Positions 26,921 to 36,537 of a stretch of 64,000 nt of DNA are shown piece after piece. Numbering within the stretch: position 1 is the stretch's first letter; each line of letters begins with the position of its first letter. Both the position numbers and the translations under genes were made by a program. The notes beneath the pieces were generated by a model. It saw only the letters and a program-made list of their open reading frames with translations. It was not told the DNA's origin and did not search any database. Source of the stretch: a bacterium (lineage in GTDB: Bacteria > Latescibacterota > Latescibacteria > Latescibacterales > Latescibacteraceae); the NCBI GenBank assembly GCA_021372535.1, contig JAJFUH010000206.1, forward strand, positions 1 to 64,000, in the 5' to 3' direction.

Positions 26921-29185
26921 ATGCCCGGCTCTGCGCTTACATATTCCAAATCCGAGATCAACACCGGTCTCAGGGGGTTTTTCAACTGGATCGTCTTCAT
27001 GGGCGGCTACTGGCAGACAACGCTCGCCAGCTCCCCCATATTCATCGGGTTTGTGCTTGCGCTCGGCGCAAGCGAATCCACGCCTTCGAATTTCATCTGT
27101 TTTCTCTACCTCACCGGGCTCATCCAGATAATCAGCCATCTTGTCACCAACCGTTTTAAAAACAAGAAATGGCTCGTCATAATTTTCGGCGCCATGGAAG
27201 GGTTGATCCTCACCCTGATCATCGTGCTGTCGATGTCGATCTCGCGCGACTCGCTGATACGGATCATTCCGCTCATCATCATGATGTCCGCCGCATTCTC
27301 CCATATCGTCAATCCGCTCCTCAACGCATGGTACGGGGCTCTCATACCGGACAGCATCCGCGCTTCCTACATCGGGCGAAGGATCATGATGTCCCAGATT
27401 GCCGGGATAGTCTCGCTCACCGTCGCGGGGAAGGTCGTGGATGTCATGAGCGGCCTCAACGGATTTTATCTTGTTTTCGGAATCGGCATAGCCATGGTGG
27501 TCGCCGCGTATTTCTCCCTCAGCCCTGTCCGGTTTCCCGCCGAAGTGAGCAGGAAACCGTTGAGCTTCGGGGATATCATCAGCATCGCTAAAAACGACAG
27601 GCAGTTCATCATCTTCAGCCTCTGTTACGGCGCATGGAGCATCGGATATTACAACGCCCTTCCCAATCTCAACGTCCTCCTGATCAGGCAGCTCCACCTG
27701 TCCTACTCTCGGGTGGCGTTTTATCAGAACTGCCAGTTTTTCTTCATGCTTGTCGGATATGCGCTCTGGCCGCGCTATATCCAGAAATTCGGCACCCGTC
27801 CGACCATGAGCCTCAGTCTCGTACCGCTCATATTCATCCCGCTCATCTGGCTCACCGTCGAATCGTTCAATCACCAGCTCCTTATCCCGGTCATGATGGT
27901 GTATGGGATCGGCATATCGGGGGTCATTTTAGGCGCGAGCACGCATCTTTTCACCATCATTCCGAAAGACGAGCGTTCACCCGCCTACCTTGTGTGCTGG
28001 TCGGTGATCGTGTTTCTCTCGATGGCGATCGGCCCCAAACTCGGCGCAGGAATCATGGAAATGTCCGAACAGGTCCGTTTTACCGTCTGGCACTTCACCA
28101 TCATGAACATAAAGCTCGCGCTGATTGCGGTCAGCGTGTTCTATTTCATCGCGTTCGTGCTGCTTGGACGGCTCCGCGGGAAGAAACCCGTTCCGGCCAC
28201 CGTGCTCGTCGACCAGATTTTCCGGCACAATCCCATTTCTCTTGCCTATAACCTGTTCGTGCTCGAAAAGTCGACCCACGAGGAGCCGAGAGCGGACGCC
28301 ATCGAGAAACTCGGCAGGTCGGGCGGAGCCATGGCGCTCGATTCGCTCATCAACTCGCTGACCGATATCAGCCCTGTCGTCCGCCGTCAGGCGGCATCGA
28401 GCATCGGTGAGGTAATGCATCCCGAGGCTGTGGGCCCGCTCGCCCGTTTTGTCCGCGACCCCGAATCGGATATCAGGGGCGAGGCGGCTTCTTCGCTCGG
28501 CAGGATCGACACACCGGAATCGCGCAAGGCAGTGTGGGGTGCTCTCAGCGACACGAATCCGGGCGTTCGTGCGGCGGCAATACAGGCGCTCGGGAATTTT
28601 TCGGGCGCCGAGGTCGACGAGAAGCTCATTGACATGGTGAAGACGGTAAAAGATCCGGTCACCTTCACCGCGCTTGCCGACACCCTTGCGCGGAGGGGAA
28701 CACTCGATGCGGTGGAATATATTCTCCGCAGCCGGGAGATGTTCGCTTCACAGAGGATACGAAAACAGACCCTCAACGCCGTCGCGGAGATGCTCGGTAT
28801 GGTGAACGATTTTTACCCGATGATCTCCCAGGGAGCCACTCACGCTGTTGCATCCCTGGAAGAATACCTCGAACGGACGCTCGTTCTGCTTGAAAAAAGC
28901 CGCAGTCCCATCGTACCCGAACTGATACCCCCGGTCGAGGGTATGCTCACCGCCTTTGCCGGGAACGATACGGCTGCTTTTCTCGAACGGTCGTCCGAGT
29001 TCGCCCTCGGCATACAAAGCAAAGGGTATGAGCAGCCGAGAGTCCGGGCATCGATACGGGCGATAGATACCTTCGTCCGGTCGAAAACGGATAAAAGGGA
29101 AACGCATTTTGCCGGAAAAGCCTTTCTCGCCGTCTGCGCCCGTGTGATCATCGACGAGATTCTGAAGGAGAGGAACGGGAAATAG
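26921..29185 (+). CDS. MFS-type membrane protein fused to C-terminal HEAT-like repeats
   Basis: A 754-residue protein. Residues about 15-425 form an MFS-like permease with about 11-12 helices (first FFNWIVFMGGYWQTTLASSPIF, later KDERSPAYLVCWSVIVFLSMA). The C-terminal about 440-750 is soluble and carries HEAT/PBS-lyase-type repeats: AMALDSLINSLTDISPVVRRQAASSIGE, AVGPLARFVRDPESDIRGEAASSLGR and AVWGALSDTNPGVRAAAIQALGN. The repeats suggest a cytosolic protein-docking or regulatory platform on a transporter. The ATG lacks a strong ribosome site and the next candidate is Met27. No partner is evident; DUF3467 lies 100 bases downstream. Confidence 0.8.
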   Translation: MPGSALTYSKSEINTGLRGFFNWIVFMGGYWQTTLASSPIFIGFVLALGASESTPSNFICFLYLTGLIQIISHLVTNRFKNKKWLVIIFGAMEGLILTLIIVLSMSISRDSLIRIIPLIIMMSAAFSHIVNPLLNAWYGALIPDSIRASYIGRRIMMSQIAGIVSLTVAGKVVDVMSGLNGFYLVFGIGIAMVVAAYFSLSPVRFPAEVSRKPLSFGDIISIAKNDRQFIIFSLCYGAWSIGYYNALPNLNVLLIRQLHLSYSRVAFYQNCQFFFMLVGYALWPRYIQKFGTRPTMSLSLVPLIFIPLIWLTVESFNHQLLIPVMMVYGIGISGVILGASTHLFTIIPKDERSPAYLVCWSVIVFLSMAIGPKLGAGIMEMSEQVRFTVWHFTIMNIKLALIAVSVFYFIAFVLLGRLRGKKPVPATVLVDQIFRHNPISLAYNLFVLEKSTHEEPRADAIEKLGRSGGAMALDSLINSLTDISPVVRRQAASSIGEVMHPEAVGPLARFVRDPESDIRGEAASSLGRIDTPESRKAVWGALSDTNPGVRAAAIQALGNFSGAEVDEKLIDMVKTVKDPVTFTALADTLARRGTLDAVEYILRSREMFASQRIRKQTLNAVAEMLGMVNDFYPMISQGATHAVASLEEYLERTLVLLEKSRSPIVPELIPPVEGMLTAFAGNDTAAFLERSSEFALGIQSKGYEQPRVRASIRAIDTFVRSKTDKRETHFAGKAFLAVCARVIIDEILKERNGK

Positions 29186-29285
29186 ATTACGCCCGATGAA
29201 GACACAAAGGCAAGCTGTTACAGCATTTTTATTTTTCTTTACAGATTTTAACCGTGAATTTTATGAATAACGACAGGGAGGTGTC

Positions 29286-29627
29286 ATGAGCCAGCAGACC
29301 GAGAGCCCACAGCAGAACCGTCAGGTCAGGATCGAGATAACCGATGATGTGGCGGACGGTATCTATGCGAACATAGCGTTCATCGCGACCAACAACTCGG
29401 AGTTCGTCCTCGATTTCGGACGGTTTCTGCCGGGTAATTCGCGGGGAAAAGTGGTCACAAGGGTTGTCATGAATCCCATGAATGCCAAGGGATTCCTCAA
29501 GTCGCTGTCCGATTCCGTGGAACGGTTCGAGAAGCAGTTCGGCACCATTTCACCGGAGAGCACGACGAAAAATATCGGCTTTACCATCGATTCAGATAAG
29601 GAAGAGAAAAAGAAAAAATCGGAGTAG
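29286..29627 (+). CDS. DUF3467 family protein
   Basis: A 113-residue protein matching the DUF3467 pattern: IEITDDVADGIYANIAFI, HNSEFVLDF-like NNSEFVLDFGRFLPG, and TRVVMNPMNAKGFLKSLSDSVERFE. It ends in a charged, probably disordered Lys/Glu tail. Members are small cytosolic proteins of unknown function in many bacterial phyla. GGGAGGTGTC precedes the ATG. It may be co-transcribed with the MFS-HEAT gene upstream. Confidence 0.85.
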   Translation: MSQQTESPQQNRQVRIEITDDVADGIYANIAFIATNNSEFVLDFGRFLPGNSRGKVVTRVVMNPMNAKGFLKSLSDSVERFEKQFGTISPESTTKNIGFTIDSDKEEKKKKSE

Positions 29628-29667
29628 AAACAACTGTCATACGTTTATATGCGTAATTCAATACGCC

Positions 29668-29766
29668 GATCGTTCGTGCGAGAAAGATCCCCCCGTCGCT
29701 TTCAGCGACACCCCCCTTGTCGAAGTGGGGATAAATACCTGATTTATCAAGGGATTGGGCCATAAT
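29668..29766 (+). repeat. 99-bp direct repeat flanking the nitroreductase gene, copy 1
   Basis: GATCGTTCGT, AAAGATCCCCCCGTCGCTTT, CAGCGACACCCCCCTTGTCG and TATCAAGGGATTG recur in the same order and orientation at 30763-30861. It includes a GTCGCTTTCAGCGAC hairpin. Confidence 0.85.
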
Positions 29767-29837
29767 GGCCACTTAATCGATGGTGTTTCCCGGCTCGCCG
29801 CTCTGTCGCATACCAAAACGGTCATTGGGAACGCACC

Positions 29838-30488
29838 CTATTTACTGCTCCCCGGATAACCCACAGCCTGCGATACAATTATTTTCTGGTTCGGATCGAG
29901 CCCGAGTTTTTCACGGAGCTTTTCTCCGCCCACATCCCGTATCACCGCACCCATCCCATGCGCCGCACAGTAAAGATAAACGTTCTGCGCGATCAGCCCC
30001 GTATGCATGGTCGAGTACTCTTCCATGGACGGTTGTCCCCATACCGGATACCGTGCCTTCGAAATATTGTAATCGGCGACATAGATGATATGGAGGGGAA
30101 CGTTCACAGCATATTCCTGTGTGGAGACAAGTTTCCGCACATCCTCGCCGGTTATCTTTATCAAGGCCTGTTTCGGGGCATCGTACAAAAATACGCCGTC
30201 CTTCGTCAGCGCATACAGGAGCATTTCCCTGACAGTGAACGCCGTGGCCGCGGTTCTCCGCCCGGTACGTTTATCGTTGACACCGAATGCCGCCCACAGA
30301 ACCTCGGACAGGGTCTGCATCGACAGCTCCTTCGTGCTGAACTTTTTAAGCGTGGCACGGTTGTTCAGAGCTTTCATGAGCTCTCCGCGGATTTTCGGAT
30401 CGGGGAGCGGAATGACCTCCTGAGCCGAAGCGATGACGGGGAACAGCAGGAAAATCAGTAAAACCAGCGGCAGGTTTTTTATATTCAT
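29838..30488 (-). CDS. SagB/nitroreductase-family oxidoreductase, exported
   Basis: A 216-residue protein with a signal peptide (MNIKNLPLVLLIFLLFPVIASA-Q) and a SagB/ThcOx-type nitroreductase domain: NNRATLKKFSTKELSMQTLSEVLWAAFGVN, SAR/TAATAFTVREMLLY, LHIIYVADY, HTGLIAQNVYLYCAAHGMGAVI and QKIIVSQAVGYP. Family enzymes bind FMN and oxidise or reduce small molecules, or make thiazole/oxazole in peptides. An exported form is unusual, and no cyclodehydratase or precursor peptide is near. AGAGGATTATCCC precedes the ATG. It sits between two 99-bp direct repeats. Confidence 0.82.
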   Translation of the reverse strand: MNIKNLPLVLLIFLLFPVIASAQEVIPLPDPKIRGELMKALNNRATLKKFSTKELSMQTLSEVLWAAFGVNDKRTGRRTAATAFTVREMLLYALTKDGVFLYDAPKQALIKITGEDVRKLVSTQEYAVNVPLHIIYVADYNISKARYPVWGQPSMEEYSTMHTGLIAQNVYLYCAAHGMGAVIRDVGGEKLREKLGLDPNQKIIVSQAVGYPGSSK

Positions 30489-30762
30489 GGGATAATCCTC
30501 TGCGTAAAAATATTCTTATGATTTTATCGGTAGTTTATCACCATGTAACCGCTAAATCAAGCCATTTTTACACTTGAAGCCGGTAATGAGATATGCCCGG
30601 TATTGAAATGCCGGGCTATTACAGAAAAGTCCCTTTCGGGACTCTTTAAAGCATACAGAACAACGTTCGTAAATATAGTGTCTGAACCACTGATATCTAT
30701 GATTAACTGATTTCACTGATAAAATACAGTGTCACAGATTTCTATTTTCAATGCTCGACATC

Positions 30763-30861
30763 GATCGTTCGTACGGGAAAGATCCCCCCGTCGCTTTCAG
30801 CGACACCCCCCTTGTCGAAGGGGGGATAACTACCTGATATATCAAGGGATTGAGCCATAAT
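30763..30861 (+). repeat. 99-bp direct repeat flanking the nitroreductase gene, copy 2
   Basis: Same orientation and order as 29668-29766, with only scattered differences. It lies in the 712-bp gene-free stretch 30489-31201, whose other contents are AT-rich DNA and the heptamer array at 31059-31100. Confidence 0.85.
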
Positions 30862-31058
30862 GATTGTATATTCGGAGGTGTTGTCCGACACACCGTTCTG
30901 CCGCTCTATCGAAACGGAGAGAGAGGACAGGGGAACTGAAAATTCGTTTGGTCTGTCGCATCACCTCCGGAAAATGGTCTTTTCCCCCTTCTCTTTTCCC
31001 TCAGTGCCTTGTTTTTTTCTTTTTCTCACTTTGTCCCTCTGTCCCTTTTTTCTTTTCC

Positions 31059-31100
31059 CCTTGTGCCTTATGCCTTATGCCTTATGCCTTGTGCCTTATG
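31059..31100 (+). repeat. Heptanucleotide tandem repeat CCTTRTG x6
   Basis: Six perfect 7-base units, CCTTGTG or CCTTATG, sit inside a pyrimidine-rich tract about 100 bases before smc. The inverse array is at 63383-63424 and shares a T/C-rich flank (CTCAG...CTTGTTTTTTTC). Confidence 0.9.
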
Positions 31101-31201
31101 CCTTTCTTCTTCATTTTTTACTTGACGTTATCCCCAATATATAGTATTGTACTGGGTGAGCTCACACTACATATCCCCCTTTTTGTGCGTACGGGAGACG
31201 G

Positions 31202-34200
31202 ATGAAACTCAAACGGCTCGAGATTTTCGGCTTCAAATCATTCGCTAAAAAGCTCGACCTCAGGCTCGAGGGCGGCATCACCGCCGTTGTCGGCCCCAAC
31301 GGGTGCGGCAAAACGAACGTCATCGACTCCATCCGCTGGGTGCTCGGCGAGCAGCGCCCGACGCAGATTCGTCTCGACCGCATGGAGGATGTGCTCTTCA
31401 AGGGCTCCGACAGCCGCCGCCAGCTCGGTATCGCCGAGGTGAGCCTCACACTCGACAACGAGGACCGGCGACTGCCCCTCGACATGCCGGAGATCACCAT
31501 CACCCGCAGGCTTTTCCGCACCGGCGAATCCGACTACATGATCAACCGCACTTCCTGCCGCCTTTCCGACATCAACGATCTCTTCATGGACACCGGCATG
31601 GGCACCGACTCCTACAGCATGTTCGAGCAGAACATGATCAACTCGATCCTCTCCGACAAGACCGAAGACCGCCGCCATATCTTCGAGGAAGCCGCCGGGG
31701 TCACCAAGTACAAGGCCCGGAGGAAATCTGCCCTCGGCAAGCTCGCGGGCATCGAGGACGACCTCAACCGCGTCGGGGATATCATCGCCGAGCTCGAACG
31801 CCGCGTCGATTCCCTCAAGCGCCAGGCATCCAAGGCGGAACGGTACCGCAAGCTCAAGACGGATATCAGGGAGCGCACGATTTCCATTGCCGCTTTCGAG
31901 CTCGGGAAGCTCGGGGAAACAGCAAAGGAGGCCAGAAACAGCCTCGCCGGTGTGCAGGAAACCTCGGAATCCATGAAGACCAGAACATCGCAGCTCTCAG
32001 CCGAAAGCGAGCAGCTTTCCCTCGACATCGTGACCATGGAGAAGGAGCTCGAAGAGATTGCCGGGGTATTCACCGCCAATCTCACCGCCATGGGCGAGAA
32101 GGAAAAGGAGCTTGCTCGTCTCGGGTCACGGATCGAGTTCCTCGGCGAGCGCGCCGAACATTCCCGCGAGGAGTCGCGGCGTGTGGCATCATCCCTCGAA
32201 AAGCTCGCGGAAAGTCATGGCCGCATGGCCGAGGACCTTGCGGCGGTCAGGGAACGGCTCGATGTCGTGAACCGTGACTCGGGCAAGCTCATCGAACATT
32301 ACAGGGTTTTCGAGGCCCGTGTCAGTGAAAAGAGCGGGGAATACGGGAAGATCGAACAGGAATACCGCCGTGTTGAGCACGTGCAGGCCGAACAGCGGTC
32401 GTCGCTCGAAACGGTGAAGGTGTGGGGCGAAAGCGGGCGGAAACGGCTCGCTGAAATCGGCGAGCGGTCCGCGGAGCTCGAAAAAACCATTGCATCCGCC
32501 GACTCCGAGCTGAGCCGCATCTACGCCGAGATGGAGCTCGCAAAGGACTGGACCGCCGGAATCGACGAGCGGCTCGGGGAGCTGAAAACGTCCCTCGAAG
32601 TCGTCACGGCTTCGCTCGAAGAAGCCGACACCGGGATCAGGGTTCTCCGCGAGGAGCAGACAAAACTCAGGACCGAGCACGATTTTCTCGCCGAAATCGC
32701 GCGAACCTATGCCGGATACTCGGAGGGCGTGCGGAACGCGGCTGACCCGAAACGGCGCGAGAACGGGGTGCTCGGCGTGCTCGGCGATGTTATCGCAGCC
32801 GATGAAACGTATGTGCGGGCAATCGAGACAGCGCTCGAGGACAGGCTCCAGAACGTCCTCGTGGATACTGGCGGCCATGCGGTCGAAGGCATCCGGTTTC
32901 TGTCGGAAGGCGAGCTCGGCAGGGCGACATTCCTGCCGGTCGACCGCCCGGGGAATGCACCTGAGTATCGTGTGCCCGAAGCGAAGGGCGTCATCGGCCC
33001 CGCAGCCGATCTCGTAAGGACGGAAGCCCGGTTCAGGCCGCTGGTCGCGCGGCTTCTTGCGGGTGTGATCGTGGTCGATTCCCTGCAAACCGCTGTCGGG
33101 CTTCAGCGCAGGAACGACGGGATGACGTTTGTGACACTGGCGGGCGAAAAGGCTGGCCCCCTCGGCGACATAGCGGGAGGCAGAACCGGCGGCGAAGGGA
33201 GTTCATCGAACATAGGGCGCACGGAACGTCTCGAAAGCCGTGCGGCAGAACTGGAAAAAAACGCGGCGGAACTGGAAACAAGCATAGAAAACCGTGAACT
33301 GTTGGCGAATGAAGCCGACTATATACGTGCAACAATCAGGGAACAGGAGAAAGTCCGTGAGGATATTACTCGTCAGGTACAGGGACTTGAGTCTTCGAGA
33401 GCTCATGCTGAGGCAAAAAAAGACGCGGCTGCAGAGATGCTTTCCAATCTCAATGCTGAAGCCGAACGGATTAAAGAATCGTTTGCTGGTTTTACGGCAG
33501 AAATCGCAACACTTGAAAGCGATATTTCATTAAAGGGCGGGGAACTTCTGAAGCTCAGGGAACGGCTTCAGGTCATATCCGGGGAGCTTGACGGGCTCAA
33601 GACCGAGCTCGAAGAGCGCCGCTCGGAGGTGAACGAGTATACCGTCGAGCGTGCAGCCCTCACCGAGAAAAAGGCCTCCCTCGAACGTGAAACAAAAACC
33701 ATTCAGGAACGGAGGGAGGCCCTCGCCCAGTCATCGACCCGCATACTCGGAGAAATAGAGGAGACAGAGCAGGAAAGCCTCGAAGCCGGACGTCTCAAGA
33801 GCGTCATACGGGAAGATATCGAAAAATTCTCGGCGGAGCACACGCGCATAAAAGCCCGCAAGGACGAGACTGAGCGCCGTCACGCCGGGCTTCTCACCAA
33901 AAGGAGCGAGCTCGAGCGCGACCTCCAGAATCTCCGGAGAGAGATGGTCGAGCTGTCACGGCGCGAGTCGTCATATACACTCCAGATCGAACAGGCTTCC
34001 ATGCGGACGAAGGCCATATACGAGCGGCTCGGCGATGAGTTCTTCGTCAGGCCGGAAGACATGCCGGAGCCGGATTTCGACCATGATTTCGATCCCGAGC
34101 AGGAGCGGCTCCTCCTCGAAGACCTGCGGCGCAAGGTGCAGGCCATCGGGGACGTGAACCTGGCAGCCGAGGCCGACTATCTCGAAGAGAAAAAACGTCT

Positions 34201-34798
34201 CGACTTTCTTACCGGAGAACGCGACGATCTTGTCGAGGCACGCAAGACGCTCACCGAAACCATTATGAAAATCAATAAAATCGCCCGCCAGCGGTTTCTT
34301 GAAACGTTCGAGCTCATCAGCATCAACTTCCAGAAAACCTTCCAGGAATTTTTCGATGGCGGCGTATGCAATCTCGAACTCGAACAGGACGAAGACCCCC
34401 TTGAAGCCAAAATCCTCATTTCAGCACGTCCCCCGGGAAAGAACATCCGGTCGATCAACCTGCTTTCGAGCGGCGAACGGGCGCTCACCGCTATCAGCCT
34501 CCTGTTTGCCATCTATCAGGTCAAACCGAGCCCGTTCTGCATTCTCGACGAGGTCGATGCTCCTCTCGATGATGCCAACATCGACCGGTATCTCCGTGTC
34601 ATCAGGCATTTTTCAAAAACGACCCAGTTCATCATGGTCACCCACAACAAAAAGACCATGGCCTCCGCGGACAACCTCTACGGTATCACCATGGAGGAGC
34701 CGGGCCTGTCGAGCCTCGTGAGCGTGCGCCTTTCGCGCGTCGATTCGGTCGATGAGGATTCCGGGAAAGAGAAAACGGAAGAGGTGTCGGTGGAATAG
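31202..34798 (+). CDS. smc: Chromosome segregation protein SMC
   Basis: A 1198-residue ATPase that compacts and segregates chromosomes with ScpA/ScpB. The N-terminal Walker A is GPNGCGKTNVIDSIRWVLGE (from about residue 33). A coiled coil at about 170-500 is followed by the hinge at about 510-680 (GVLGVLGDVIAADETYVRAIE, GRATFLPVD), a second coiled coil at about 680-1010, and the C-terminal head with the signature LLSSGERALTAISLLF and Walker B FCILDEVDAPLDDAN. The signature has Ser where LSGGE is usual. The length is typical. GGGAGACGG precedes the ATG. scpA and scpB are not in the window. Confidence 0.95.
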   Translation: MKLKRLEIFGFKSFAKKLDLRLEGGITAVVGPNGCGKTNVIDSIRWVLGEQRPTQIRLDRMEDVLFKGSDSRRQLGIAEVSLTLDNEDRRLPLDMPEITITRRLFRTGESDYMINRTSCRLSDINDLFMDTGMGTDSYSMFEQNMINSILSDKTEDRRHIFEEAAGVTKYKARRKSALGKLAGIEDDLNRVGDIIAELERRVDSLKRQASKAERYRKLKTDIRERTISIAAFELGKLGETAKEARNSLAGVQETSESMKTRTSQLSAESEQLSLDIVTMEKELEEIAGVFTANLTAMGEKEKELARLGSRIEFLGERAEHSREESRRVASSLEKLAESHGRMAEDLAAVRERLDVVNRDSGKLIEHYRVFEARVSEKSGEYGKIEQEYRRVEHVQAEQRSSLETVKVWGESGRKRLAEIGERSAELEKTIASADSELSRIYAEMELAKDWTAGIDERLGELKTSLEVVTASLEEADTGIRVLREEQTKLRTEHDFLAEIARTYAGYSEGVRNAADPKRRENGVLGVLGDVIAADETYVRAIETALEDRLQNVLVDTGGHAVEGIRFLSEGELGRATFLPVDRPGNAPEYRVPEAKGVIGPAADLVRTEARFRPLVARLLAGVIVVDSLQTAVGLQRRNDGMTFVTLAGEKAGPLGDIAGGRTGGEGSSSNIGRTERLESRAAELEKNAAELETSIENRELLANEADYIRATIREQEKVREDITRQVQGLESSRAHAEAKKDAAAEMLSNLNAEAERIKESFAGFTAEIATLESDISLKGGELLKLRERLQVISGELDGLKTELEERRSEVNEYTVERAALTEKKASLERETKTIQERREALAQSSTRILGEIEETEQESLEAGRLKSVIREDIEKFSAEHTRIKARKDETERRHAGLLTKRSELERDLQNLRREMVELSRRESSYTLQIEQASMRTKAIYERLGDEFFVRPEDMPEPDFDHDFDPEQERLLLEDLRRKVQAIGDVNLAAEADYLEEKKRLDFLTGERDDLVEARKTLTETIMKINKIARQRFLETFELISINFQKTFQEFFDGGVCNLELEQDEDPLEAKILISARPPGKNIRSINLLSSGERALTAISLLFAIYQVKPSPFCILDEVDAPLDDANIDRYLRVIRHFSKTTQFIMVTHNKKTMASADNLYGITMEEPGLSSLVSVRLSRVDSVDEDSGKEKTEEVSVE

Positions 34799-34893
34799 AT
34801 GCCGCCGTGGCAGAGTTTCCCTGCCAGAATGGCCGTCATAATTCGGAAACGGTTACCTTTAAAAAGCAGTATGCCGCGAAGATTATTCCCCAT

Positions 34894-35055
34894 TTATTTT
34901 GTTTCATGCGCTCTGTCCGCACCGGGATGAAAACAGCAGGAAATTTTTGAGGCCTGCTCCAGAAGCTCGCGGACACGCTTCTTCTCTTGCTCCATTTTAA
35001 CCGTCAGCGTTTCTATATCGGAATATATAAGCGGTTTTTTCATGACATCGTTCAT
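34894..35055 (-). CDS. Small protein, unknown function
   Basis: 53 codons beginning at an ATG with a good ribosome site (GGAAGTGATCCG). The product has a helical, charged middle (LTVKMEQEKKRVRELLEQA) and a Cys-Cys-containing end (KISCCFHPG). No family was recognised. The longer frame to 35127 lacks a ribosome site. A leftward frame at 35131-35298 lies just upstream but has no ribosome site. It is accepted only on the start-site evidence and the amphipathic helix. Confidence 0.4.
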   Translation of the reverse strand: MNDVMKKPLIYSDIETLTVKMEQEKKRVRELLEQASKISCCFHPGADRAHETK

Positions 35056-35317
35056 TCGGATCACTTCCTTCGAACATGATAGTGTCGTCCCGTTTTCCGG
35101 GATCGTTCCGATATTTATATAGTGCAACTTTTATGCCAGAAAAACCTTATGTGTGCTATTCCATAGCCCATATGTAATTACATCTTCACCCGCATTTTTT
35201 ACTGTCGCTTCCCTGTTATCTATATCGGCATTTTTTACCAGTTTAGAAGGTATTTCCGCCATAATGTCACATAATGAGCGGAACACGGGGTGTATCATAA
35301 AGTCGGGATTATTGGAT

Positions 35318-35421
35318 GTAGCCCCCTTTCTGTCCTGCGGACATCCTTCCTCCGGAGGGGGCAGTATCCTGCTGTGGCGCAACGACTTCCCTTGCTCCCA
35401 CCGGGGGAAAGGGGGCTGTAG
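35318..35421. repeat. 100-bp imperfect palindrome with AGCCCCCTTT / AAAGGGGGCT arms
   Basis: TGTAGCCCCCTTT and AAAGGGGGCTGTA pair at the ends. Inner pairs CTGTCCtgcGGACA and CCTCCGGAGG add hairpins. This is the main feature of the 35056-35517 spacer and belongs to the same general CCCCCTT class as 9730 and 50112. Confidence 0.65.
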
Positions 35422-35517
35422 TATAAACCAGAATGACTTGTCAAATACCTTGCATGATACATAGAGGAACCCTATATTTTTAACTCAATCATACATTTTT
35501 CTTTCAAGGAATCTCCC

Positions 35518-36501
35518 ATGCGTGTTCATACAGCAGTCCTGGCGGGTGTGCTTGCCGCTCTCTGCGCCGCGGGATGCGGCAAAAACGGCGGGCAGGATCA
35601 ATCCGCGAAACCCGGCAGCCGTCTCACCATAGCGGTGATTCCAAAAGGCTCGACCCACGAGTTCTGGAAAGCTATTCATGCCGGGGCGCTCGATGCCTCG
35701 AAAGAAGAGCAGGTGGACATCATCTGGAAGGGGCCGATAAAGGAGGACGACCGTGAGGAGCAGATTCAGACGGTCGAATCGTTCATTGCGGCAAAGGTCG
35801 ATGCCATCGTTCTCGCCCCGCTCGATGACCGCGCCCTCCTGCCGTGCGTCCGCGAGGCAAAGCTGACAGGCATCCCCACCGTGATCGTCGACTCCGATCT
35901 CGTGGGGAACGACCACATCGCTTTCATTGCAACCGACAACTACCGCGGCGGTGTTATCGGCGCCGAGCTCGCCGGAAAACTCGTCTCCGGCTCCGGCAGA
36001 CTCATCATGGTCAGGTGCATGGAAGGCGCGGCATCCTCCACAGCGCGCGAGGAGGGCTTCATCACCACGATACGGTCGAAATTCCCCGGCATAACGGTGC
36101 TGTCCGATAACCAGTATGCGGGCGCAACCACCGAAAGCGCCTACAGAACCTGCGAGAACCTGCTCAACCGCTTCGGCGATGTCGAGGTCATCTTCACCCC
36201 CAATGAGTCGAGCACCTTCGGCTGTCTCAGGGCGCTCCAGGATTACGGCCTCGCGGGAAAGGTGTTCTTCGTCGGCTTCGATTCATCCGAAAAGCTCATA
36301 CAGGCGCTCCGGGACGGGGAAATCAACGGTCTCGTGGTGCAGAATCCCTATAAGATGGGGTATGACGGCGTCAAAACGGCGGCTGCGTATCTGAGGCACA
36401 AGCCCTTTCAGCAGCACATCGACACCGGTGTCTACCTCGTGACCAGAGAAAACATGGATGATCCGGACATGGTACGGCTTATCAGACCGGCGATCGAGTG
36501 A
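35518..36501 (+). CDS. Sugar ABC-transporter substrate-binding lipoprotein (ribose-binding type)
   Basis: A 327-residue lipoprotein of the type I periplasmic sugar-binding family (Peripla_BP_4, ribose/xylose-like). The leader ends in LCAAGC. Domain features are LTIAVIPKGSTHEFWKAIHAGA, DAIVLAPLDDRALLPCVREA, GIPTVIVDSDL, AFIATDNYRGGVIGAELAGKL and VFFVGFDSSEKLIQALRDGEINGLVVQNPYKMGYDG. It delivers a sugar to a membrane permease, but no permease or ATPase gene adjoins it, so it may work with a remote transporter or as a sensor. AAGGAATCTCCC precedes the ATG. Confidence 0.9.
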   Translation: MRVHTAVLAGVLAALCAAGCGKNGGQDQSAKPGSRLTIAVIPKGSTHEFWKAIHAGALDASKEEQVDIIWKGPIKEDDREEQIQTVESFIAAKVDAIVLAPLDDRALLPCVREAKLTGIPTVIVDSDLVGNDHIAFIATDNYRGGVIGAELAGKLVSGSGRLIMVRCMEGAASSTAREEGFITTIRSKFPGITVLSDNQYAGATTESAYRTCENLLNRFGDVEVIFTPNESSTFGCLRALQDYGLAGKVFFVGFDSSEKLIQALRDGEINGLVVQNPYKMGYDGVKTAAAYLRHKPFQQHIDTGVYLVTRENMDDPDMVRLIRPAIE

Positions 36502-36537
36502 CGGGAAAAACAGGGACAAAGAGATCAAAGAATAAAA

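Noticed and set aside
26912-27874. 320-codon leftward ORF opposite the MFS-HEAT gene
   Set aside because: Highly charged His/Asp/Glu-rich product typical of antisense frames over membrane-protein genes.
31059-31100. Heptanucleotide array as a CRISPR-like or origin iteron array
   Set aside because: No spacers between units, low complexity and no adjacent replication or cas genes.
31303-32277. 324-codon +2-frame ORF inside smc
   Set aside because: Arg/Pro/His-rich shadow of smc.
35131-35382. 83-codon leftward ORF upstream of the 34894 small gene
   Set aside because: Its N-terminal third runs through the 35318-35421 palindrome, no candidate Met has a ribosome site, and the product matches nothing I know.
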